A stretch of 64,000 nucleotides of DNA from Membranipora membranacea (taxonomy: Eukaryota; Bryozoa; Gymnolaemata; Cheilostomatida; Membraniporidae): the NCBI GenBank assembly GCA_914767715.1, contig OU612074.1, positions 23,050,062 through 23,114,061 on the forward strand, given 5' to 3'. The notes beneath the pieces are model-generated. The model worked only from the letters and a program-made list of their open reading frames with translations. It made no database searches and was not told the DNA's origin. Both the position numbers and the translations under genes were made by a program. Shown in pieces: positions 1 through 13,164 of this stretch. Every line of letters begins with the position of its first letter. Positions within the stretch are counted from its first letter, which is position 1.

Positions 1-3000
1 GCTCGGAGATGAAATGGCTGTGCTGATCAGTGGTGAGACTTAGTTTAGCCACTTGATGATTTCATCGGAGTTGGCTGCCAAATTTTGTTTGGTATATCAT
101 TTTTACCTCTTGATTGATATGGCAACAAGTTTCTCCCTGAACTATCAATTTCCTTCACTGGTACTTTATCCCGATGCAATTCGTTTTTTTTTTAATTTTC
201 GAATCATTATATTAGCATTTGGACTAAGTCTACCTCAATAACCTTTCAAAATAGAAACCAACAGCCAATGACCAGAATATACAGCCACATAGCTATGCAA
301 GGAAAGGAGTATTGTTAAGTTACCGTATTATATATTCAGACGAGTCTCTCAAGTAGGTGGTGGCTCGGTTGGTTAGAGCGCTGTCATTTAGTATGCACAT
401 GTTAAAGGTCGTGGGTTCAAATCTCAGTGCATTCCATCGACTACTGGGGTTTGGCTGGCCCCAAGGTGTGCTCTGACATGCCTGCAAATAGAGAGCAAAC
501 TGGGGCAGATGTTGCGGCCTTGCCATTGAGGCACTAACATTTTGCCGTTCATGATTCGTGTTGTGGCGAGTGCTTTGACATCTGATTTTAATCAACCTTA
601 TCGACCATTTTAATCAACCGTTATCTAAATCCTAGACCAGAGAAATGCCAGAACCAAGACAAGAATGGAATAGTGGCAATTTTTTATTTTTTTTTTATTT
701 ATAGATTTATTGCTAGAAGAGAATTTGTCGTCAGATACAAAATCAATGTTGGAGGCTAAAGACATGTACAAGGCTTGCGTCAACAACGGTACGACCAAGT
801 GACTGCACCTTCTGGGCTGATTACCTTTAAATGTTTAAAATATTCAAGGACGCTGATGTTAGAATTTAACAACATTAATCAAGAATTTAAGTAGTTTCAT
901 CAAGCCCCAACCTATGACAGTCATAAAAACAGGGTGTTGTTGACAGTTGATAGCTTTAGAACACATGATACCTTATTAGATACACCATGGCCGTAGTTTA
1001 GAAAAAATGGTAAGGGAGGAAAAACTGTGAGGCGAATCCGCAGTATCACCAGAAGGGGTGCTGTAAGCTCCTCCCCAAGCAATTTAAGGTATATGAATAG
1101 CAATGGAAATCCCAGAGGAGCTGATAATAACACGGAGAATAGTGTTTGTAGGTCACTGTATTCAGCTTTCTAGGGAAAGCAGTGCCTCCCTGCCTCCCCT
1201 AGAACTACAGCCCTGCACACAGTTGATGAGCTTTTCAGACCAGCTTCAATTTTTCGGGATAAATCCACATGAATGTAAAATGCAAAATTCATGTCAAACA
1301 GAGTTTCTATGTTTGTCCCTATTTCAGATAAAAAAGAGGAAGTGGGAGTTGCCCCGCTTCGTGACCTTCACACTGACTTAGGTGGATGGCCTATATCTGA
1401 TCCTACCTGGAACGAGACTGAGTTTGACCTGTTATACACACTGAGTGAGCTGAGTTTGCTCGGTCATAAGTATCTGGTGGATGTTTCAGTGTCTGCGGAT
1501 GAAAAGGACAGCAAAGTTAATATTGTTAAGGTAAGTAAAATGGTGAAGACTCCAAAGGCAATGATATTAAACTCCAATGACATGAACGCCCCATGGTGCA
1601 ACTAGCCGCTTAATCATCGATATCACATCTCAGGAAGTCTCCATCCTAAGAACGATTCAAATATAGGCATATACATGTTGTGTCTTCGGTCAACAGTTTT
1701 CTTTACCTATAGCTGGACCAGTTTGTATATAGCCTGCCTCACAACAACTATTACTCTGAGCCTGAGTTTGCTAAAGAGAGAAACGCATACAAGACCTACA
1801 TCAGAGAGATAGCGATGGCCATGGGTGCTGACAACAAGACTGTTGACAAAGATGTCAACGATATTATGGAATTTGAGACATACTTTGCAAATGTATGTAC
1901 AAGTCTACCATGGGTTCAAATCATTCAGCTGGCGTTCTTAACCAATGCAAGTTGTATCATAACAAGAATATTCACATTTCATATTGATGAATTTGATATT
2001 TTCTCTCTCCAACAATCACTCAGTAATTTTACAAGAAATTAACCAATATTTTTAGCCTCTCAAGGTTGCCACTAGTTGTTAAGAAATCACTGCTGAAAAA
2101 ATTAAGCAATGGTTACGTAAGGAAACTTTATCATTATAGTGACATAATCGCTCCTTGATTTTTGAAAAGCAGATAAAGCTCTAATTGTAATACATCCTAG
2201 TAGGTTCTCAAAATGCTGACAAATTCTGTGAAATTTTAAGAATATTTTCAACACTCCAATTATATGGGGTGGGGATGTTAGTTCATTAGTTGTTACTATG
2301 TTGAGATGACATTTTCTTCATTATTATAGATCTCCACAGAGCGTGAGAGCAGAGGGGTACTCCCATATAACAGAGCCAAGGTCTCAGACCTCACTACAAA
2401 ATTATCTGATAAGGTGGGAATCAGCACTTCGTAGCAATTAAAAATGCCATAACTGTACTCGTTGTGTTTCAGCTGACTTGGGAAGACCAGATGGGAGAAT
2501 TAAATAAATGTCACAGGGCTTTAGTTTGAAGTTTACGCCAACCAAGAGCTTTTGAAGTATCTTGATTCAAAAATTAAAGTTCAGAGTCTTTAAACATCAG
2601 TGCTCATCTAGTCACGGTGACAGGACGAAAACTGTTCTTTTATAAGCTGATCACATTTTCTCAGCCCATTTCCACTACAATTAAATACAACTCTCCTTTT
2701 TTGATGGTTTAAATTGAAGTTGGAGACGCATATTTTAATTATTGTTAGATTTCCAACCTGACCTTTGAAGGATTTAGCTCGCCGTAGATGAATCTTATGA
2801 TGACTTAGCCTTTCTGAATTGAATTGAATTTATTTTGGTAATTGTGTTAGAAACACATTACAATTTAGGTGTGAACCATTTCTCTCTCGGTTGTTTAGCA
2901 GACAAATACTAAAAGGCACAAAGCTGCACAAAAATCTCAATATACTAACTTTTGGCATGATAAAATATTTACGATTACTTTTATAACAATTGTGTAAAAT

Positions 3001-6000
3001 GTATCTATCCTCAGCTATAACATGTTGAGCTCAATTAAAATACTCACGTCAACAAAACAGTCAGCTTCAAAAACGAAGCTGCTTATTAAAAACAAACTTA
3101 AAAGCATATTATTTTGTCTTTCAGTAGCACCAGTATACCAGAGTTCAATATTGTAGGTAAAAATGGGTTGGATCAGTGATTGAAGGAGATACTGATCAAA
3201 CGCCGAGTGCCCCTATTTCGAATCAGACTTGTCATTTATTTTAACAGTTATGTTTATCTTAACAGTTTGAATGGAAGAAGTTTTTGAATCTACTCTTCGT
3301 CGATACGGAGTTTAAGTTCATTGATGACACAGAGCTTGTGGTCCATGCTCCGGACTTCCTTAAAAAGATGGCGGAGAAGGTAGCGGTCACATCACCAAGA
3401 GTACTGGCTAATTACCTGGTGTGGAGAATCACAGAAAGTAGGATTATATATCTAAATCAAGAACTCCAAGATATTCGGAATAAGTTCTGGCGGGTAAGCC
3501 CAATATTTGCAGAGAACATAATTCAGTCATGTTGGTATGATGGGCTGAATAAATATATATGAGTTGCAACAGTTAGAACAAAACATGGAAATTGCTTGTC
3601 TTCTGTAGTGATGTGCTAGCCCAACAAGGAATGAGTCGAATGACTTGTAAGCTTGTTTAACCTATTTGTAATCGGTTGCTCAGCTTTGCATCTGCTCTGA
3701 TAGCGGTATGCTCATCTACCTATTCATGTCTGTTCTGAGTAGGATCATAAAGCCAGTGGTCTACTGAGATGTTGTCAAATTCAATGTAAAAGGCACTGTG
3801 AGAGAAGGTTTGAGGATTATATCTTAGTGCTTTAATATGCTAAAATCTAACGATGTTCATAATATTTTTTTTGTTTCAGGTAGCTTATTCACTCCCACAA
3901 GAGCCTCCAATTTGGCGGGGTTGTGTACGTTATGTGGGTGATGTTGGGCTATGGGCTATTGGGAGATCGTTTGCTGACAAATACTTTAATGAAGAATCGA
4001 AAATTGCAGTGAGTTGTATATTTTTACATCACATTACTTGTGACGTTCATTTTGATTATTGATCATCATGTTCATTGAAATTGGAATTTTCTTGAATCGA
4101 CCCGCTCTCAAAAACTTTAGAAAGGATGAGGTTGATATATAGTGTGATGTTTTACATCCTCACGTAGGTAATGCAATTCTAAAAGTACTTTGAGACCAAA
4201 ATTTATTTACTGTTCATCAATATTGTTCTAACATCTAGATGGAAGACATGTCAAATGAGGTTCGGCAAGCATTTGATGTATCTATGTCCAAGACAGACTG
4301 GATGGATTCTCAAACCAAGCTGCTAGCAAAAGAAAAGGTGAACAGTGTTTTCCAGTTGAGATTGTCTCGAATATTAAAATATCAGCTTGAGTATAATTAT
4401 TTGATACAACATACAGTGGTGCGCTTACCACTGCACAACACACAGGTCTTCAGCTAGAAACCATGAGTCAAGCGCTGTTTCGAGGCCAACTCCAGAACAA
4501 CCTCTTCATGGTTGGCCTCAGCAGCATGAAGCTACCCCTGTGTGTTGCTGAGCATCTCAATCAATCTCATCGATCCCTCAGTGCATTTTGTAAGTTTCGG
4601 TGGTTTGACATAATTGGTGTGTTTACGCTGTTGTGCAACCAGGGAGGCTCAACTCATCGGCGCATATTCGTTATCGTCAAGCCGCCCGCCCCTCGTGCCA
4701 CTCGTTCACTACTCAAATTCAGCACTTTGAGCATAGTATAACTCATACACAAGTCAGAGAGATGACTTGTTAGCGCTACAGCCAGTGGGCTGCCTGTGAT
4801 TTCCTGTCTTGCTCTGCCTGCCTTTTAAGCAAGGCCAAGCTTTTAATTCCTATGTTTGTAATACCTTAGATCTAACCCAGACTCACTTTGATTTTTCGCC
4901 CTGCTGAGGTTAAACTACTTTAATTTGAGTATTGAGGGCATAATTCTGCTTAGCCTTCTACCCCAAGCAGTTTGCTTATCATCACTTAAGGTAATGTCTA
5001 AGACCGATCCGAATATCAACATCACATATACTGTTGGAAACCTACCAAGCTACTGGAAATGAATATCTGAACTAAGTCTTGATTCGATGACGTTGTGTCA
5101 TTTTAGGGAGGAAATGAGGCAGAAAACGCTGTTTTTGTCAACGCAGGTGAGGGAGTCAAATTAATTGCAATTAATTTTAAAACAGGTAGAATATATACTT
5201 AGAGATAACTTTCATTGTAAAATTTGATTTTCTTTATTATATGACTAGTCTAAATTTACTTCTTACGTCGCGCCATACAATACATTTTTTTGTGAAGCCG
5301 TGAAAATATGTGAAACACAATCATTAACTCAGAACAAATCCTAGGCTAAAAAAAATATCAATTATGATGCTCTCTTAGAGCACACTTAAAATGTCATAGA
5401 CGTTGACTTTCAACAAATTGGCTTGCATATTGCCCTCATTCTAATCCTTACAAGGATTATAACAAAAGGAATGAAATGCTGGCCAATTCCACCAAACAAA
5501 GTGAGTGTGCTAAACCCCAGTAATAGGATTACTTAAATTCTGTCTTCACACAGTGCTGTTGCCAAATCCATGCAGATGGGCTTTCTGCCTCATGTACTAT
5601 GCTCTTTGTGGCTTGTTTGAGTGCTCTTCCTGGAAGCCTAACTCCAGTCAGAAATTTGGTAGCTGTTCTAGCCATGAATCCACGGCAGCCAACTTCCACT
5701 GCGAATAATTCGAAATTCCATCCTTAGTCTTGGCATTGTGGGACCAGATATTCGTTTCTTGTCAGTTTTCTCTCATATGGTATGAGAGATTTTATTCCCA
5801 AGGCACCGTCAATTCCATCAGTATTAGTGCTTCTTCTTTGTCAGACCAAACAATTACGTCTGGTCTTCGGTTCGTGATCACAATATGCTGCGGGATGCTG
5901 ACCTGCTCTGTGAGGTCGCACCTCACCTGCAATTCTCCGCGTTCGTTAATCCCTTTTTGCGCAAAATCTTTTCACGCGCTTCACCACCAGCATTAGCATA

Positions 6001-9000
6001 TTCACACTTCTCTGTGACATATTTATACAACACACTCAGGACTTGATTATGCCTATACGTGTATCTTCCCAGGCACTGTTGGCAATTTGACAGTATATTT
6101 CGAAGTGTGCCCATGGCCGAGCACTCGGCGCATTTGGAGTTTTCGGTCAAATTCCAGCGTTCCAGGTTTGCAGGGGTCGGTAGTTGATCATAAGCTGCAC
6201 CACCAGAAAGCTGATGCTTTGTGGCTCCATCGACCACAATGCTGTCCGTTTGAGCTGACGCTGCTCAACAGACTCCCAACAAGTCCATCTGCTTTGTTGG
6301 GCTTGGTCTACAGCTTGTGTCTGGCGGCGCTCGTCTTCCATCTTGCGCACCCTCATCAACTTCCATCTCCCGCCTAACGTTTGGGCTTTCCTTTGAGAAC
6401 CACCGGTTTCCTTCCCAGCCGATGCCATGACGTGCAGTTTTCACAGCCCCCACAATCTCACTTTTCTCCAGTCGAGATTTGCCATCTCTGACAGTCTCTG
6501 TGACAGACCATTTTTTACCAGTGTCAAGTGTAGGAACACATTCCCTTATCCCCTGGTCTGGTGACTCTTTCAACATCATATCCAGTCTCGCCTTTGATGT
6601 TTTGTACTCTTCCACAAGCAATTCCATAGGTAGTGGAAGAGTAAACGAACTGGCATAAAGTGCATTAGTGTTGAAGCTCCTTGGAACTCCGAGCCACTTA
6701 CACATGTGCTTGTAAATCATTTGCTCCATTCTCTCAACTGGTGTAAGCGGAATATCATAAACGGTCAGAGGCCACAGAATTCTAGGCATGAACACCAAAA
6801 CATGATCATGAACGATGCAGACTTCACTGTCATCCGTAACATTAAAAAGCTATCATAATTTGTTTGAAGATGCAACTCAAGCTATTCGGAATCTTTGCAA
6901 GATAGTCTCTTCAATTCTCGATACTGTACTAGTTTGAGTTTTCAAATGTTACCTCAATCATAGTTGGTCATCATCAACGCCATTCCCAGCATATGCTGTT
7001 CGAATAGTGGTTATGAATCGAACCCGAGCATCTTTTGACCACTGAGTTCTCATCACTAAATGTTCACTGTTTTAGCTTGCTGCGATGAATAATGACATTG
7101 GTTATCCAGACTGGATTCACAACGACACTGCGATGAATCTGGTATACGAAGGGGTAAGTCTGAGTCTGAGTCTGAGACGTTCTGGTTATCATTGATCACA
7201 TTGTAAATAGTCGTATGTACGTAGTTTTGATTCTAAATTTTTGTCTCAGAATTAATTGAGAAGATAAACTCAGGCTAGAAGAATGCAATCTGAATAGTTT
7301 ACAGGATCTCAATTGAAACTGCTTTCAAGAACTATCTCCCATCAATCTATGTAAAATATTGCTAGGAAGATTCTCAGCTTTGAGCTGTCAAGCAAATAGT
7401 GAAATCAATATCAAACAGCGATGAAAGTGCCCAGAATTTATGATTAATAAGACCTATTCACTTATTATACCTGGTCACTTATTTGAAAAAACTCCCATGA
7501 ATCCCTGTCATGAAGCAAAGTGTTGAGATAAGCGACTAGCATCCTAACAAATATTCATAGCCAAGTCAGCAAATGAGTACTCGGGTGCGAAAAACAGCTT
7601 AAACATATGTGGAGAACACAAAACCCATTCTTCCCAATTACCAGAAAAGTTGTTAACCATATCTGAACCCATGTACCTGCGGATTGATGACTCGGACAGT
7701 TTTGTAGGGTTGTTTTAGGTCAGGAATCCTCCTTATCTGTTTTTTGGGAGAAGCCTATAAACTCAAGTGACGTTTGCTTGTTGTTTGTTGTTAGTATGTA
7801 CCTTTATTATCTCATGATGAGACACCATTTGTGAGTTTTATCTTACCCCTTGATAATGGGGGATCACTGATTATTTTTCACAGCTACAATTGTTAGCATC
7901 CGATCCTATACCGCTTGTGTTCCCATTCACTAAAGTGGGCTAAAATCTTGAGACTAAGAAATAACAGTGCCTTAGCCGTGAGGCGGTCGTATTCGGTGCC
8001 GAATTGCTCTAAGTTTGCAGGCAGCTCAGAGCACACCTTGGCATCAATATAAGCCAATAGTAGGTAGACTGCACCGGGATTCGAACCCAAGATCTCCAAT
8101 GCTTGTGCAATAGAGGGCAGGGTCTCAAACCAACTGCGCTACTGGCTAATCCTAGTAGGAATTCAATAAACTTCATAGCCATATCTGCTGGCTGAGATGA
8201 ATAGTGTTAAAAGGTTTCAAAAATATTCAAAACTGTTTAGAATGATAGATCGGAAACATCCCCAGATGTACTCAACACAGAAAATGAGACAATGATTCAA
8301 TTCTGAAAATAATTAATAAATTTTTGATAAATAAATGTTAAAATTAACGCCAACATGTCGCCAGTTTTTTTTTCTTGTCTTAGATCAACAAAACTACAGT
8401 TATCCCCCTTGATAAGTGAGGAAATCCACTAGACAAAGATCAAATGCAGTTAATTAACTTGGTATTCTCTGTTATTTATTATATAGCTAGAGTTTGACAC
8501 AGATACATTCTTCCATAATGATCTGAACTGGCTGAAGTGGAAACAGCTAAACGAATTATTACAAATAACTGAGCCTGTAAAAAAAGATCGATGGCCGGCA
8601 GGTCCGGCAGATATCACTGCTTCTTATCACCCTGAGCTGAATACAATGGGTGAGTCTGTCCAGAATTTAAATATCTCTGTCACTGATCCAAAAGGAAATA
8701 CCTTAAAGAAGAATCATTCATCTCTTTCGATTGGCTGGCGTCGGCCATTGACCCTAGCCGACCTGCGATCGAATGATGGATAATGAATTTGCCATGCATC
8801 CTAATTCCTTCAAAAATGAAGTTGACGATTACTCTTCAAAATAAACAAAAACAAACAAACAGAAATATAAATTAAACCTCATCTTGCTGACCTTCATTTT
8901 AGCTTAGATATTGCCCCCTAGATATTTAGGGAAGAGACACATTCAGAAGTGATTATAACACGGGCCTTTATATAGAATTAACAAATAGCTTTTCTGGTAT

Positions 9001-11222
9001 GTGTTAGAGATTTATATTCCACTCTAATCAAGCTTCTAAACAGAGTTTTGATTATTTATTTTCAGTCTTACCTGCTGGTGCTCTTCGGCCTCCTTTCTAT
9101 CACAAGCAGCAACCGATGTAAGTGAAATAAAGGAAGAGAATAAAACCCTATCTTATTGTCATTTTCCTAAGTCTTTAGATGAAGCCTGTTTTTGATAAAG
9201 CTATAAGTTATACGGCTTCATTATTCCTATAACCAAAATATTGAGGAGTGTTAGCTAGATTTAATGGCTCTGATTGGCCTCTGATTGCAGGTCGCTGAAT
9301 TACGGAGGAATGGGATCCTTCATCGGACATGCTATAACTCACGGATTTGATAATTCAGGTATGACAAACTTTGTCTCTTTTTCTTTTCTTTTTTAATATA
9401 CACTTCATTAGTTTTATAGTGATTAATGCCAATAAGAACATGCATACATCAAGATTAAAACTTTACTAAAAAAACATGATTGCAATATTGACAGTTCATG
9501 ATATTTCCCCGTTTATATTTGTGATGAAAAAAGTCAAGGGATTAATTGAGCAACATGCCATTTGTCTCAGGGTTGTTTTGCTGTAAACTGTGCAGTAACT
9601 TCATCAATGTACAAAAGAAAAAATAATTCTTCATCCTTACATTGCTTTGCATTTGCGCAAATCCATGATATCTATGGCTCTTTATTTTCCTTTCTTCACA
9701 AAAGGTCGATTGTATGACAAAGATGGAAATATCGGAGGACAGTTGTGGGATGACAAAACAGAAGATTCATTCACAGAGAAGACAGAGTGCGTGATAAATC
9801 AATATTCCTCTTATGAAATAGAAGAAATAAATCAAAATGTGAGTTGTTTGACAGTTATGAACCTTGTCGTTGGAGAAAAGCTTAGGAAAGACAATTTTTA
9901 GGACAACTTTTAAATGTGGTAGTTGTAATAAACCGAAAACATTCCACACTTGGTTTCAATCCACAAGTCTTAACGAAAAAAAATTTTGCCACAAATATTT
10001 GGCGACATCTCATATCTGTTTGCTTAGCAATAATGTGAAGTGAAATTTAAGCTAATCAAGAAATGATTTCTATCATACAGGTGAATGGTAAACACTCTTT
10101 GCCAGAAAATATCGCTGATAATGCAGCTATAATGACAAGCTATGCGGCTTTCCTGAAACACGAAGAAAAGAACGGGCCAGGGCAACGCCTACCTGGGCTT
10201 ATGCAATATAATTCTAAAGAATTGTTTTTTCTCAATTTTGCACAGGTATGGGTCAGAACAGCAAAAAGCTTTACATGTTTTTACTGCTCAAAATCATCAC
10301 AAGTTTATACTAAATGTGTTAATAACAGCTGCCACTCAAATCTAGTAGAGAGTAAACACATACATGGTGTAATAGTCAAATACAATGGGCTGTATGTATT
10401 CTTTCATTGATCAGTTATTTACTTGTCCCATTGCTTAGTGCACCTAATAATGTCTATATGATACCTGTTTCAGATGTATTGTCGAATTGACAGAGAGTCA
10501 GCCTTGAAGTATCATGTAACCGGAGGTCAGTTTATGAATACAGCTCCTGGTAAATGGAGGTATGTTAACAAAATCTGACATTAGTTCATGCTAGATAAAT
10601 AACAAGTAGAGCCGATAACCCAAACATATACGCCAGGTTACGTAGTTTGGCAATGGTCAGATCGAATGAGCTTCTTGGATACGTGCGCATGACTTCAAGA
10701 AGTTAATAAGCAGGCATGCTCATAATCACCATCAACCCGTCTTTCCCTTGGATGGTGAGATGAGGCCTACTATTCACTGCCAGGCTATTGGTGTTGTAGA
10801 AGACCTTGGTTCAAGCCCCACTGGTTAGCTTTCAAGAGTTATTGTCCCAACACACTCTCCCCTCCAACCTTGGGTGGATTTTACCCACAAAAAAGTTCAG
10901 TCAAAAAAGCAAGATAGATATTTAAACTGACTTTTCAAGTATTACAACTGAATACTCAGAGTATAACTGTCTCTTACAATAATTCATTGATCACCAACTT
11001 ACCTCTTCTAAGAATCAGACAACTCTTAATTAAGAGGCTGTGGCAAAATATTACTAACTATAATTAAAAATAAAATTAATCTATGTATCCATGTCTATGT
11101 ATCATGCCCATTCCTTTTACAGAGTTATCGGACCCTTATCAAATAATGATGAGTTCTCCAAAGTATTCAGCTGCCCTGTCGGCTCTGTGATGAACCCAGT
11201 AGAGAAATGTACAGTCTGGTAG
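1..11222 (+). CDS. M13 metallopeptidase homologue, copy A (3' part), probable pseudopeptidase
   Basis: Neprilysin/ECE-like M13 ectodomain; the 5' exons lie before the window. Exons read: 1-32, 705-788, 1328-1530, 1713-1892, 2330-2413, 3266-3493, 3880-4008, 4239-4337, 7076-7153, 8487-8649, 9066-9117, 9291-9358, 9705-9838, 10081-10245, 10474-10559, 11123-11222 (stop TAG). All introns are GT-AG, phases join without a break and there is no internal stop. M13 landmarks in order: [54 protein letters not shown] and a C-terminal KCTVW. The catalytic Glu of HExxH is Ala. By family knowledge the protein should be a type II membrane ectoenzyme with an extracellular domain; peptidase activity is not expected. 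Intron 11 (4338-7075) carries a LINE relic. Exon structure matches copy B one to one. Confidence 0.9.
351..615 (+). repeat. tRNA-derived SINE in intron 4, copy A
   Basis: Pol III A-box-like TGGCTCGGTTGGTTAGAGCG is followed about 35 bases later by a B-box, GTGGGTTCAAATCTC. The body contains TTGG/CTGGCCCCAAGGTGTGCTC, shared with the other SINE copies here. Same insertion as 29298-29563 and 60804-61060, so it predates the duplications. Confidence 0.7.
2812..3215 (-). mobile_element. LINE 3' fragment in intron 8, copy A
   Basis: Read on the minus strand, the right part translates as [20 protein letters not shown], typical of the region after the LINE reverse transcriptase core. It is followed by an untranslated stretch ending AATAAATTCAATTCAATTC, a polyadenylation signal with a short pentamer tail. 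Heavily 5' truncated. Present in all three gene copies. Confidence 0.65.
4405..4590 (+). repeat. Unclassified interspersed repeat, intron 11 copy A
   Basis: Contains CCACTGCACAACACACAGGT, then GCTGTTTCGAGGCCAACTCC, CCCCTGTGTGTTGCTGAG and AATCTCATCGATCCCTCAGTG. Related sequences sit at 33357-33545, 27474-27620, 58452-58595, 21870-22060 and 12425-12600. No ORF, TIR or Pol III box recognised. Confidence 0.5.
5535..6850 (-). mobile_element. Restriction-like-endonuclease LINE relic, intron 11 copy A
   Basis: Minus-strand remnant of the C-terminal part of a non-LTR retrotransposon polyprotein, broken by frameshifts (frames at 6798-6265, 6428-6147 and 6237-5923). Recognisable blocks: [19 protein letters not shown], the zinc-knuckle-like [17 protein letters not shown], and ELTVPWEE. 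In this copy the junction that is broken in copy B still reads through ([18 protein letters not shown]). No reverse transcriptase core remains. The arrangement Cys-Cys-His-Cys, then RPD, then E-LTVPWE resembles RLE-type (R2/NeSL-like) elements; that assignment is from family knowledge. Confidence 0.65.
7905..8152 (-). repeat. tRNA-derived SINE in intron 12, copy A
   Basis: On the minus strand the head reads AGTAGCGCAGTTGGTTTGAG, then a B-box CTTGGGTTCGAATCCCGG, then a body with CCAAGGTGTGCTCTGAGCTG and a CCTGCAAAC block shared with the intron 4 SINE. Counterpart at 41525-41770. Confidence 0.7.
9291..9358 (+). CDS. Copy A exon with degenerate zinc motif HAITH
   Basis: Encodes [20 protein letters not shown]. 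In M13 peptidases this place reads GHEITHGFD, where the Glu is the general base and the two His bind zinc. Here codons 9328-9342 read CAT GCT ATA ACT CAC, so Glu (GAR) has become Ala (GCT), which needs at least two base changes. Copy B has the same codon at 42949-42951. Confidence 0.92.
10735..10905 (+). repeat. Possible SINE fragment in last intron, copy A
   Basis: Contains a B-box-like GACCTTGGTTCAAGCCCCAC followed by a conserved body; the upstream A-box is not clear. The same sequence is at 44350-44520 in copy B. Confidence 0.4.
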
Positions 11223-11644
11223 AACTTGCGACAACGTAATCAGTAAAAGCAGAAATATTATATCATAGATGCGCTTGAGTTATGATTCATCAGCAGCAAA
11301 AAATAGCATAGCCGCAAGGAGTTACTATTCACAGGTCATCAATAGCAACTGTAGAAATATTTTACCAATGCTGTTATCATTCGCAGTGATTATTGAGTAT
11401 TAATTTTATTCCGTGTTAACTAATTATTTTATATACTCTAACAGGTAAATCCGTGATACTTATCTCGACAGGTATTTCCAAAAAAATTTTTTTGCCTCAT
11501 TCATATTCAGTAGGGTGTCCACCAGAAAGAGCATAGATCAATTATTGATCAGGAGATTAAACCTATAACAGTCACAAAATGCCATATGTGTTTTGTTTAA
11601 ATTTTACTAGTGTTCAAAAGGTTTTATCCATTCAAATGAAAAAA

Positions 11645-12258
11645 AGTTCTTTTTGCTTCTAGCTTGTTAGGCCCATTACCCCTACTCTTACCCTTTGTGA
11701 CCAAGTAAAATCCTTGGTGTTTCTTTTGATCATAAACTCTGCTATCATGATCATGTGCAATCCATAGTGACTACTGCATCTCAACGCATGTATATTGTGA
11801 AAAATTGTGTATACTATAGCTCAAAGCCCCTTTCTCATATCTTATTCAAGAGGTTTATTGTATCCCTCATCACTTACTGTCTCCCCATACTTTTTACAAG
11901 CATCCATGCAAGCGACAAGAAGTCCTTATGCAAAATATTTAAAGATGCCGCTAAGTTAGGGATTGAGCACCCCGATATAGACACTTGGACTACGGTACAT
12001 ACACGATGAAGAGCACTTTATCAATGACTTTCTAACTTAATGCCCCTCAGGTCGCTACCGCACCGTTAAATATCGGGGTACATGGGGTAGAGACAGCTTT
12101 TTAAGACATCTCATACATACACTTAATAATATACTATTCTAAAAAAGTTTTATACAACAGAGATCTGATTTTTCCATGTTTTTCTTTCTTGTCAGTATTA
12201 ACAACGTATTTCGTGACAAATTTTTGTCTATGATAGTAATAAATCCATCCATCCATCT
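11645..12258 (+). mobile_element. LINE 3' fragment downstream of copy A
   Basis: Translates with interruptions as the tail of a LINE RT protein: LGVSFDHKLCYHDHV, then SIVTTASQRMYIVKN and RFIVSLITYCLPILFTS (partly open at 11755-12009), then stops. Ends AATAAATCCATCCATCCATC, a polyadenylation signal with a tetranucleotide tail. Absent from the copy B flank, where CATTCAAATGAA runs directly into shared sequence, so it inserted after duplication or was lost in B. Confidence 0.7.
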
Positions 12259-13164
12259 CTCTGTCTTGAAATTTATTACAAGATACAAAGTGAATACAGT
12301 GCACACAAACCCTGCCCCTGCTATCTAATTATCTAAATCTAAATCTTAATCATAAAAAAAGAGTCAGGGTTGATGACATAAGCTTGTGAATCGTTCTACA
12401 GAGCTGTCCACTACTATCCAACAAGATTATTCCATTCCACCGCTGCCACCCTACGCAATACAAATACAACTCGCCGAAATGCCTACCATCAACATCACAA
12501 AAATTTGCATCAAGAAGCAATGAGTGCTGTGTCCAGGCCTTCTCAAGAGCAACCTCCACATCACCCCATCACACACACCTCTGGTCAACAATATAAAAGG
12601 ATAGACTTTGTATACAAATAGACAGCCAATAATTTTTCTCATTTGCTTAGAAATATCGGTAACTCTATGATCAGGGTGATAATTTATTATATTTACCCTT
12701 GGTTAGCATTACCAGGGGAACTTTGAGGTTCAAGGTCGACGATGTTCGAAGGTCAAGATTCAAACATTTATCTTATTTGGAGATAAGGAATTGCGTGGGC
12801 TTGCTGTAAAAGATGCATCATATGAGAAGTATGAAAACCAGTACCCAACAAAGGTGTCTAGCTATGAGCCAGAGTCTATTTGTGTTTTGTTAGGCCTTGT
12901 AGCAATATTCTCATTGCCGACTCAAACAGCCTGAGTGTAAGGGAGAGGGTAAGGTCTCAATGCGCCTAATATGAAGTTTATTTTATTCATGATTTCATTC
13001 AATTCCTATTTGTACTCTTAACAAATTTTGGGCAACAGTAATGTATTGGTTTTAGAAAATCTGAAACAGTGCAGGTCAAAAACGATCCAAATTGCAAAAA
13101 GCAGGAACAAATTGAAATTGGAGCCAAAATTTATTATCGAGTATATTTTTATTTTGTATTATTA
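12259..13164. other. Copy A 3' flank, no gene
   Basis: 12425-12600 belongs to the unclassified repeat family (CCGCTGCCACCCT, TGTCCAGGCCTTCTC). Up to about 12900 the sequence is absent from the B flank. From about 12905 (TCTCATTGCCGACTCAAACA) it matches 45270-45527. No coding signal recognised. Confidence 0.5.

Noticed and set aside
5106-5146. Exon-like 40-nt segment in intron 11 ([13 protein letters not shown]) with AG before and GT after
   Set aside because: Exons 11 and 12 join correctly without it, and in copy B the acceptor AG is lost (34021 region), so it is not a conserved exon.
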